From: Parasphaerochaeta coccoides DSM 17374
GTDB lineage: Bacteria; Spirochaetota; Spirochaetia; Sphaerochaetales; Sphaerochaetaceae
Assembly: GCF_000208385.1 (NCBI RefSeq)
Contig: NC_015436.1
Span: 1,302,001 to 1,366,000, forward strand
Length of the DNA stretch: 64,000 nucleotides
Reading direction: 5' to 3'
Shown: positions 35,813 to 43,668 of the stretch, piece by piece
Layout of the letters: each line of letters starts with the position of its first letter
Position numbering within the stretch: the stretch's first letter is position 1
Position numbers and translations under genes: made by a program
The notes under the pieces: model-generated
The model's input: only the letters and a program-made list of their open reading frames with translations
The model's database searches: none
What the model was told of the DNA's origin: nothing

Positions 35813-38800
35813 CTCCACCACCCCCATAAATCGCCATAGTCAGACCCGAACATCTCCAGAGGATTCCCATCCTTTACAGCGTTGAATGTCCGCTGGATTG
35901 CCGTTGTCGGGATGGCGAGAGTTTTGCCTGCATCCCTGACGGCATTCCAGAGCTTCTTGGAAAGATTTTCATCACCGTTTGCTAATCCAAGAAGGAACAG
36001 TCCCGACGTGAACGGAAGCCCAATCAGCCCTGTGGATGACCACCCCTCCATGCCTTGGGAAACTTGAGGCCCAACATATGGAACCAAACTCTGAACTATA
36101 TTCTTTCCAATCTCTATGGCAAAGTCTTTTTCCTTGTCGTCATCATCGCCGAAGAGAACGCCTTTCGCCAATGCCATGAAAGCCCATGACAATCCAAGCC
36201 CAACTGCGGTACCGGCCAGCTTTCTCCAGTTCTTCTGTCTGAAATAGAACGGCATGTCGTAGTAGACCATGTTCAACTGCTGGAAAATATCATTGGTGAA
36301 CATGATGGCAGTTCTCAACCAAGGATTCTTTGAGCGTTGGACTTTTGCCAGATCAGTCACGCTGGATGAGCTCTGCGTCTCCGCGACAATCTGGGATGCC
36401 CTGTACACAGCCTCAGCTTCCAGCCGCGCCTCCCATCCTTCACCAGTCTTGCGGTATTTCTCAGTGTTCCGCTGGACGAACGTCGTGTATCCGCTCTGCC
36501 ACAGGACAACCTTGACCGCCTGGTCGACGAACTCGACTCCCTTGAGACCGATGGTGTTCACATTTCCCATGAATCGTCCGAATCCACTCTTGTTCGTCTG
36601 GTTATGAAATCTGAGAATCTCCACATCAAAGGTCGATGCTTTCAGTTCAGGAGCTTTTGCATAGATTGATTCCATGGTTTCCTCATGATTGACCACCAGA
36701 TTCCGGGATGCCTTAAGAAATTCCACAGGACTTATGTCCCCCCGGAGAGCGAACGACAGTGAAGCCAGCTGCTTGATTGGCGTCATGGCGTTGTAGGCCA
36801 GTACCGCAGCGGCACTGTTGGACAAGAGAGTATTGTACATGCGGTCCAGATCATCAAGGATGAAGTTAGGAGATCCTGCGTCGTTCACGTAGGCTTGGAT
36901 CTGATCTTTTGCACCCTTGCCATATTTGTACTCCAGGACAGCCCCCATCGAACCGTGCTGTCCGAGAAGGTAATGGGTGTCCCTGACCCACTCCGCCCAT
37001 GCCATGAAGTGTTCCTGTCGGCGTACCTGCTGAGTGTAGATGTTGGTCACATCCAGTCTCATCTTATACTTGGCGTGTGGTTTTACCGCTTTGGTCATGC
37101 CTTTGTCCGTGTACCGAACTTTCTTGCTATCGGGTCCTATCAGAACGTCAGTATTTCCCTCGGTGTAATTCCCTTCGGATACCCATGTGAAATATTTATC
37201 CCTTCTGCCAAGAATCTCGTTGTAGACGCGATAGAATACTTCGTACATACGATTGTACGCTTCGTCCCCGCCCAGCTCACTCATCATGTACTCGGCCCAG
37301 GCCTTGTCATTGCCGCTGAGGAGATTGATGGCTTCCGACAGTTTTTCAATCGGGATGTTGTTGCCCCATTCCCTGATAAGTTTTTCAAGGGAGAACTCAT
37401 TCTGCTGATAGATGTACATGCCCATGACCTGGTCGCGTGTGAATTCAACGTCCTGCCCTGCGCTCGTCTTGTAGGAGAAAATCTTCTCACGCAGATGCTT
37501 TGTGGTCATGCCCAGCTCTTCCATCTTCTTTTCAGAGGCTTCGAGTCGGCGGGTCACATGAGATTGCTCCTGCTGGTTCGCCAAGAATGACTGACGGGCG
37601 AAAAGGTCATACAGGACCCCTTCCCTGTTTCCATCGAACTTACGAGCAAGGCGCTGTATCTTTCCGAATGAATTCCTGACGACTTCCCAGGCATTGTCTT
37701 TTCCGTGCTCAGGTTCAGTCTTCACAAGCTCACTGATCAACTCATCCCAATCCACGTCCTTGCCATAGGTCTGCCGATAATATGCCGAAGCATATCCTCT
37801 CAACCTTCCCATGCGCTCTTCATTCCGCGTACTCAATGCCGCACGCGCGTCCATGGCCAGCAGCTTGGCGGCTTCCCGCAATTCCTGTAGTTCTGAGATT
37901 GACCAGTCATTGATAGGACGGTTGAACCGGACGACATCGCCGACATACTGGGAAAGATGTTCCGGAACCGCCCCGACATCACCATCTTTACGCCAGTCCT
38001 TGATCTGCTTCCGGGATCTGTTTTTCGGGTCAACCATAGCCTGAAGCATCTGCATGTCGTCGATGTAGGCGGCATCCATGGTATTCTCATTCCATGTCGT
38101 GGACTTCTTGATTTCTCCAAACAGATGGGATCTGGCTTCTTTCAGCCTGTGAGCTTCAAGCTTCCTCTGCAAAGCGGTGAGAATAGCAGTCTGTTTCTTT
38201 TCCTCCGCGCGTGATTCCTTGAGCGCGGCCCTCAGTTCTCCGATCCGCTGGTTTTTCTTTTTCTGTACTGTCAGTTCCCTGGAAATTTCCCGTACCTTGG
38301 ATTTCGCATCCTCCGCCCGCTTCCTGACGGTCTTGATCTGTCTCTGCAAACCAGCCTTGTCTTTGGCCGCCTGAACCATATACCTGTCGAGGATGATACG
38401 GGAATCGGCTTCCATCGCATCAATCTGGGTTTGAGTCACCGGACCGTCGGCAGGTTTCATGTCCACCGATTCGACAAGAGGCTCATCTGCATAGTGGGTA
38501 CCGAACAGTTCATTCTCAACGTCTTCTCCGACTTCTTCCAGATAAGCGGCGACGTCATTGGCAGTCGCATAGGCGTTGTTTCCATCTTCGCTGTTAGTAA
38601 TCCGGGTGGCTACACGGTAATTGGCCTGTTCAACGACCAAGAGAGCGTTCCGATATGCCCGCGGATTGTTCATGATGGCCTGGCGGGCCCTGGCGAATTC
38701 TTCGGGAGATGATGACTCTTTCAACCTCAGCACATAGGGAGAAACACCGGGGAACGCTCCGAATCGAGCGCGGACGAATGTATAGACAGGCTTCCTTCTC

Positions 38801-41800
38801 TTAGGGAAATATTTGGTATCGACATCGCTATATACCCTGAGGGACGTGACCAGTTCAAGAAGTTTCTTATCCGAAGAAAGATACTTGTTCACAAAAAGAC
38901 GATCCCGTTGATCACGGGATTTCAGATGGGCGTATGCGTAGACTTTCCCAAAGAAATATTCATCTGCATCCATCCAGTCTTCAGGCGTGACATGTTCGTC
39001 AACAAAATCCCTGTCATAGACCTTCGGGTCATTTTTCATCGCCTCCATGAAATCCTCAGAAGTCTGATACTCGCGAGCTCTCTTGAGCAGTTCAGGCGAT
39101 GCGTTGATCATGCTCCGGAGATTCATTTCCTTGACGGCCCATTCCTTTCCCTGGGCGGCGTATTCATCTACTACCGAGGTCGGGACGTAGTAATTCCCTC
39201 CCAGGGCATGCTGCACATCATTTTCCCGTTGATTGAGGATTTCTTCCTTCGCCTCGTCGGAGAGCTGGTAGAGCGCCGCCTCGCCGTCTGTCGATATCTT
39301 GTCTGACTCCTGAGAATTAGGTATACTTAAAGCAGAGGAGGACTCTATGGCGGTCAAATACTTTGATATCTGCGATATCCCCATGAGAACCGACGAGGGA
39401 GGATTTTTCTTGGAAGCGGTACTCGTTCCTTCTCCTGATGGTAAGTCCGTCATCGAGAGGAAACCGACTGAACGGGAAGGCGGGATGTGGGAGCGCAACA
39501 GACTCGACAGTTCCCTGCTTTCCCGCAAGGTTGCCGAGGCCTTGGCGCTCAATCCCGGCTTGTCGTATTCGAATCCCTTTGAGGAATAGACTTCTACACT
39601 CCATGCCTTGAGTGATTCATATAACCTATCGATTCTTTCGGTGATATCCTTCCCGAACAGCGCGGTATATTTTTCCTTGCTTCGAGAATACTTTTCTAAT
39701 TTCCTCGCCTCGGCATATATCAGGTGTCCGCCGGTTTCCTTTGCATGGAATATCGCCTTGCCCAGGAGCTGGACTTCACCGATGAATCCGTTGGACATGC
39801 GGATGTTCACCGTGAAGTCCTTGTAGCCGAAATCGGTATCCTTCTTCTTTTCTCTGGCGACGATGTCCGCATGCTCCTTGAGAATCCGCTCGTAGGCGGC
39901 CTGCGCGTCACCGGACTCCTCGAAGACGAGCATCGCGCCGTTGATGTCCAGCAGACGCCCCCAGTCCCCGCCATAATCCTGCGCGACCTTCACCCTGGCA
40001 CGCTCGACGCCCTTGAGGTCCGGACGGAACATGACTGCATCATCAGGCAGATGGAAGGCCGCTGCCATGGCGCGTACAGTATCCGAGAACTCCGTACGGG
40101 ATTCCTCGGCAAGGGCATAGACGCGTGACTCTCCGCCTTCATTTTCATTAAAAGGCACGTCCATACGTACTGAAGCAGTCTGGAATAATACGTTCGGGAA
40201 GTCTTCCTGATACGGGATGTCTGGATTGTCCGGGTCGAATGTGTCGGTGGCGGACTTGATTTGTCCGGGATCAAACACCGCTATGCCTGTGCCTGATTCA
40301 TCATGCACATAGACACCATCATGCCCCGCATCCCTCCATTGTGCGACCTTTTGAGGCGATTCCGCGTCATGCTGTTCGATACCGGATGACATCTCGTTCA
40401 CCGGATTCTTTACAGAAAGAAAAACCGGAATGACGTCCCTTTTCCCGTGTGCCGCTCGTTTTGCAGACTTTTCATCAAACCCCAAATAAATGGTTCCTGC
40501 GGAATTCCCGCTTTGCAATGGTGTGGATTCATTGTCCGTCGCATGATAGGCCACCAGAGGTTCGCCATTGGAGTCGATGACGCGGGAAAAATTCTTGACA
40601 TTCGCAAAAATCCGTGCTATTTCTTGCTTGAGATTGGAAGCTCCGGTAGCTGATTTTTCAGCCGGACCGGTCAGAGCGGCTTCCAATCTTTTTATATCTT
40701 CATCAACATAGACATTATGTACATAGAAATAATTGGCGTCACCCTCTTTTTCTCTTACCCTGATGAATACGTATTTCCGCTCTCCATCCAGCTCAACGGG
40801 AGCAATGAAGAAATGACTTGTGAAGTGTTCCTGATTGATATGCGGAATCTTGCCTAGATATGCGCCTTGTTCCAAAACTCGTTTAATGACAGGCAATACA
40901 AACACCTTATTGGGGTATAGTGGTTTATGACTCATGGAGTTCTGAACCCCTGTTTCATCAATTATGACAGTTCCTATCACTGTCTCAGCGTTGCCGACGG
41001 GATTTTCCTGAATCCACTTCTTTGCGGCATCAATGATTCTCCTGTCTCCAATGTGAATATCATGGGAAGATACAGACGCAATGGGTTTCCCCTCCATGAG
41101 AGCCGACGCCTCCCAGTCCCCGAACCATTCCTTGAACGCCGGAGTTCGTACCGTCACCCATTGTCTTTCCGTGAGGTTCGTCGGCTTTCCGTTCGGAGCC
41201 TTCATCCACAGGTCTGTTCCGCGATAACGGGTTTCAACCTCAGTGTACTGACGCTGGGCCTCTTGTGGTGTCAGGGAGGATTCCTGCTGGAACAGCTCCA
41301 CAGCCCGTCCCGCGCGGTTCTCTGCCGTGCCGTCTTCGCTGAAAAGTCTGTCGAACGCCTGGATGACATCCGCGGAGAGCCTGTCCTTGAACTTCTCCAC
41401 CAAAGCCTTGAGAGCAGCCTTGAAGCGCTCGAAGAAAGGCTTCATCTCCTCGATGGGTGCGATTCCCCGGCCAAGGTATCCTGTCCCGTCCTCGGCGAAA
41501 CGTTCCTCGAACGGACGAACTACATCGAGCGCCTCCTCATACGTGGAGAACTCCTTTTTTCCGAGATAGAACTTCCCGTCCCTTTCCTTGATGTCCTCAA
41601 GCCACATCTCCCCGTCCGTCCCGCCATACGCTTTCACGAAGGGAGCCATAAGTTCCTTGGGAACCAGAGGGCGCATGAAATGGAGCACTTCATGGGGAAG
41701 CGTCGAGGCATCGGCCTTCTTGGATATGTGGACGGTATACACGGGCTTCCCATTCACCAGCGACGGTCTTTCGAGGAAACCGAGAGCGACCTTGTCCTTT

Positions 41801-43668
41801 TGGGGAGCAGGAATCTCCGTATCCAGCGTGAACGTCAGGTGATTCTTCAACAGATCGTCGGTGTTCATCTTCAAGGCCTGCCCGACGGCAAGGACGGCGT
41901 CGACATTCGCGTCCATATCGGAGCGGGATATGCGCCCCTGCGTATGGCTGACAAGGTCTCCAATCGCCTCCTCGACCATCTCCCGCTCGCGTGCCTGGAT
42001 CGCCCGGTCTGCGCTCATCGTGCTCAGACGGTAGGGGACTTCCACCGTGGGCAGGATGGACGCGTCCGCCTCGGAGCTTTCCATCTGTCCGTCATCAAGA
42101 GCCAGGGAAACGCTCATTTTGGAATTGTCGACCATGATGTCATATTCATTCCCCCGTGTTTCAAGGGCCATGCGAGATATCTGGTCCCGTGCAGCATCAA
42201 AGTCTTCCTGAGATTCAAAGACCAAGGTGTTGCCGCTCAGACGTGAACCGAAATGCAGAGCCATCGTGTTGATCTGCTCCGCCTGGGTATTCCCGTCCGC
42301 CTGGGGGATGTCAATGACCTGTACGCGGGCGGCCCGTGTCCCCTGCCTGTCAGCCGTAGATATCTTCCGTGCATCCTCGGCGGACGCAGGGATAAGGACT
42401 CCGTTGCCTTTATAGACCTTGGGAGGTGACATCTTCCCGGTTGATTGAGGTTCGGCGGACTCTACAGGACTCGTGTCAGGATTCAGGATATAGCGGCGAT
42501 CGACAACGGACGAACCATCTTCCTTGGCATAACTTTTGTTGGCTTCTGCATTCATACGCCGGGCATATACAGTCTCTCCTATTCCACCAGTGACCAGTCC
42601 GGAAAGGACCATGCCCTTTGCGCCCTCCCACATGGCCTTGCCTGCATTCCGAGCCATCTGCGGGATATCGATACCCTCAAAGTCCGCTCCGTTCTTGTTC
42701 GCCGCATCGGTGAGGATGTTTCTCACGGCATCGGACACAACGGACTGGCCACCTTCCTCCAACGATTCTCCGACCAATCCCTTTATCCAACCGGCTCCAA
42801 ACTCTTTCAAGTAACCGGACATGGATTGTTTTGCTGCCTTGGAAAATGCATTGGGCGTTATGAGCTTGTTCAGGTGCTTGTATCCGGGGAACCACTCCAT
42901 ACCAACGACTTCTATCCCGCCCTGCACCAGAACATCCAGAACGAACAGTCCTTTGGCAAGGGGACTTGTCATGTCCAGCCTTTCGCCGTTGGCGTCCTCC
43001 ATGTGGTACATGTCGTAATAATCGTTCCCCGCCTGGGAGGAACCGGACTCGATCACATGGAATGCTTTGGCCAGGATTTGCCCCGCAGTGAGGGCCACCC
43101 CTCCGACACCCCCGGTGAGCAGGGATACTCCGCCCTTGATCAGCAGGTCCTCAAGGGCGAACTTTACACCGGAATACAGGGGTTGCGCTGAGGCGACAAA
43201 GAGGTCTCCGAGAACATTGTAATCCTCAAAGACACGGTTCTTTTTCAGCTTTTCATTGAAATCGTCGGCCACCTTCATCCATTTATCATCCCCTGTGGCG
43301 ACGAATTTCGTCGTTGCTATCCCTTTACGATCCTGCCACCAGGCATTTCTCAAGGCAACGAGAAAGCTCTCTCCTGCACTCTTGCGATCCGTGTTCCGGT
43401 TCGCCAAGGATGAACCCTGTCCGGTCTGCATCATCTGCATGCCGGACTCCACGGGAATGTTCATATATTTTGACAGCAAGAGGGCACCCTGAGCCTGTGT
43501 CGCCGTACTGGAAGGATCAGGAGAAGAATCGATGAGTTCTTGCAGCAAAGGAGTCACCGCTCTGGCTTCCTGATCCTTCTGACCGAAGTAGTCGCCGTAT
43601 ATCTTCTCTCCACGGAGGTTATATTTGCGGTAGACATCGCTGTCGAAGAAATCCAAGGGATCGTACAT
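35809..43668 (-). CDS. Giant polyvalent ejection protein B (gp16-like position), 2,619 residues
   Basis: Domains by approximate residue: 100-390 Gly/Ala-rich amphipathic and hydrophobic segments (GGVSLLTGGVGGVALTAGQI); 655-665 zincin motif HEVLH; 834-853 NLTERQWVTVRTPAFKEWFG; 1027-1165 ART-like domain with NGEPLVAYHATDN and GHDGVYVHDESG; 1186-1340 RelA/SpoT-like domain (DYGGDWGRLLDINGAMLVFE, FGYKDFTVNIRMSNGFIGEV); 1743-1840 coiled coil; 2483-2505 membrane segment (GTAVGLGLSWAFMALAKGVL). These are polyvalent-protein modules. Order after a gp14-like and a gp15-like gene and before a fibre gene matches T7 gp16, so I infer injection with the DNA. ATG overlaps the upstream stop by 1 nt. An antisense ORF lies within residues 1360-1441. 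Confidence 0.75.
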   Translation of the reverse strand: MYDPLDFFDSDVYRKYNLRGEKIYGDYFGQKDQEARAVTPLLQELIDSSPDPSSTATQAQGALLLSKYMNIPVESGMQMMQTGQGSSLANRNTDRKSAGESFLVALRNAWWQDRKGIATTKFVATGDDKWMKVADDFNEKLKKNRVFEDYNVLGDLFVASAQPLYSGVKFALEDLLIKGGVSLLTGGVGGVALTAGQILAKAFHVIESGSSQAGNDYYDMYHMEDANGERLDMTSPLAKGLFVLDVLVQGGIEVVGMEWFPGYKHLNKLITPNAFSKAAKQSMSGYLKEFGAGWIKGLVGESLEEGGQSVVSDAVRNILTDAANKNGADFEGIDIPQMARNAGKAMWEGAKGMVLSGLVTGGIGETVYARRMNAEANKSYAKEDGSSVVDRRYILNPDTSPVESAEPQSTGKMSPPKVYKGNGVLIPASAEDARKISTADRQGTRAARVQVIDIPQADGNTQAEQINTMALHFGSRLSGNTLVFESQEDFDAARDQISRMALETRGNEYDIMVDNSKMSVSLALDDGQMESSEADASILPTVEVPYRLSTMSADRAIQAREREMVEEAIGDLVSHTQGRISRSDMDANVDAVLAVGQALKMNTDDLLKNHLTFTLDTEIPAPQKDKVALGFLERPSLVNGKPVYTVHISKKADASTLPHEVLHFMRPLVPKELMAPFVKAYGGTDGEMWLEDIKERDGKFYLGKKEFSTYEEALDVVRPFEERFAEDGTGYLGRGIAPIEEMKPFFERFKAALKALVEKFKDRLSADVIQAFDRLFSEDGTAENRAGRAVELFQQESSLTPQEAQRQYTEVETRYRGTDLWMKAPNGKPTNLTERQWVTVRTPAFKEWFGDWEASALMEGKPIASVSSHDIHIGDRRIIDAAKKWIQENPVGNAETVIGTVIIDETGVQNSMSHKPLYPNKVFVLPVIKRVLEQGAYLGKIPHINQEHFTSHFFIAPVELDGERKYVFIRVREKEGDANYFYVHNVYVDEDIKRLEAALTGPAEKSATGASNLKQEIARIFANVKNFSRVIDSNGEPLVAYHATDNESTPLQSGNSAGTIYLGFDEKSAKRAAHGKRDVIPVFLSVKNPVNEMSSGIEQHDAESPQKVAQWRDAGHDGVYVHDESGTGIAVFDPGQIKSATDTFDPDNPDIPYQEDFPNVLFQTASVRMDVPFNENEGGESRVYALAEESRTEFSDTVRAMAAAFHLPDDAVMFRPDLKGVERARVKVAQDYGGDWGRLLDINGAMLVFEESGDAQAAYERILKEHADIVAREKKKDTDFGYKDFTVNIRMSNGFIGEVQLLGKAIFHAKETGGHLIYAEARKLEKYSRSKEKYTALFGKDITERIDRLYESLKAWSVEVYSSKGFEYDKPGLSAKASATLRESRELSSLLRSHIPPSRSVGFLSMTDLPSGEGTSTASKKNPPSSVLMGISQISKYLTAIESSSALSIPNSQESDKISTDGEAALYQLSDEAKEEILNQRENDVQHALGGNYYVPTSVVDEYAAQGKEWAVKEMNLRSMINASPELLKRAREYQTSEDFMEAMKNDPKVYDRDFVDEHVTPEDWMDADEYFFGKVYAYAHLKSRDQRDRLFVNKYLSSDKKLLELVTSLRVYSDVDTKYFPKRRKPVYTFVRARFGAFPGVSPYVLRLKESSSPEEFARARQAIMNNPRAYRNALLVVEQANYRVATRITNSEDGNNAYATANDVAAYLEEVGEDVENELFGTHYADEPLVESVDMKPADGPVTQTQIDAMEADSRIILDRYMVQAAKDKAGLQRQIKTVRKRAEDAKSKVREISRELTVQKKKNQRIGELRAALKESRAEEKKQTAILTALQRKLEAHRLKEARSHLFGEIKKSTTWNENTMDAAYIDDMQMLQAMVDPKNRSRKQIKDWRKDGDVGAVPEHLSQYVGDVVRFNRPINDWSISELQELREAAKLLAMDARAALSTRNEERMGRLRGYASAYYRQTYGKDVDWDELISELVKTEPEHGKDNAWEVVRNSFGKIQRLARKFDGNREGVLYDLFARQSFLANQQEQSHVTRRLEASEKKMEELGMTTKHLREKIFSYKTSAGQDVEFTRDQVMGMYIYQQNEFSLEKLIREWGNNIPIEKLSEAINLLSGNDKAWAEYMMSELGGDEAYNRMYEVFYRVYNEILGRRDKYFTWVSEGNYTEGNTDVLIGPDSKKVRYTDKGMTKAVKPHAKYKMRLDVTNIYTQQVRRQEHFMAWAEWVRDTHYLLGQHGSMGAVLEYKYGKGAKDQIQAYVNDAGSPNFILDDLDRMYNTLLSNSAAAVLAYNAMTPIKQLASLSFALRGDISPVEFLKASRNLVVNHEETMESIYAKAPELKASTFDVEILRFHNQTNKSGFGRFMGNVNTIGLKGVEFVDQAVKVVLWQSGYTTFVQRNTEKYRKTGEGWEARLEAEAVYRASQIVAETQSSSSVTDLAKVQRSKNPWLRTAIMFTNDIFQQLNMVYYDMPFYFRQKNWRKLAGTAVGLGLSWAFMALAKGVLFGDDDDKEKDFAIEIGKNIVQSLVPYVGPQVSQGMEGWSSTGLIGLPFTSGLFLLGLANGDENLSKKLWNAVRDAGKTLAIPTTAIQRTFNAVKDGNPLEMFGSDYGDLWGWWR
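39299..39327 (+). promoter_or_regulatory. Promoter of nested antisense gene, copy B
   Basis: TTGTCT (39299-39304), 17-nt spacer, TATACT (39322-39327), then AGGAGG at 39336-39341 and ATG at 39347. Spacing at every step is near ideal. It is identical at 51324-51352 in the paralogous gene. Confidence 0.65.
39347..39589 (+). CDS. Nested antisense small protein, copy B (80 residues)
   Basis: An ORF on the strand opposite the giant gene, beginning MAVKYFDICDIPMRTDEGGF and ending AEALALNPGLSYSNPFEE. It has its own promoter and an AGGAGG five nt before the ATG. The product is soluble and acidic-basic mixed, with no signal peptide and no recognised family. The opposing giant protein in this stretch is Ser/Pro-rich and featureless, as expected of a linker tolerated on the antisense strand of a real gene. 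Copy A at 51372-51614 has 69 of 80 residues identical. Third codon positions of the two frames coincide, so substitution pattern alone cannot decide which strand is selected. Possible immunity or antitoxin role toward the adjacent RelA/SpoT-like domain is inference. Confidence 0.6.
   Translation: MAVKYFDICDIPMRTDEGGFFLEAVLVPSPDGKSVIERKPTEREGGMWERNRLDSSLLSRKVAEALALNPGLSYSNPFEE
41118..41359. repeat. About 240-bp repeat, copy in giant gene B
   Basis: Closely similar to 53243-53484. It encodes the segment from RAGRAVELF through TQEAQRQYTEVETRYRGTDL to TERQWVTVRT that leads into the ART-like module in both giant proteins. Confidence 0.75.

Larger units (their letters stand above)
39283..40206. 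repeat. 924-bp repeat, copy in giant gene B
   Basis: Near-identical to 51308-52231, same length with no net indel. It covers the RelA/SpoT-like domain, the segment after it, and the whole antisense gene with its promoter. Flanks diverge sharply at both ends. Confidence 0.85.

Noticed and set aside
40927..42246. 439-codon plus-strand ORF opposite giant gene B
   Set aside because: Lacks translation signals and runs through strongly conserved minus-strand domains; shadow.
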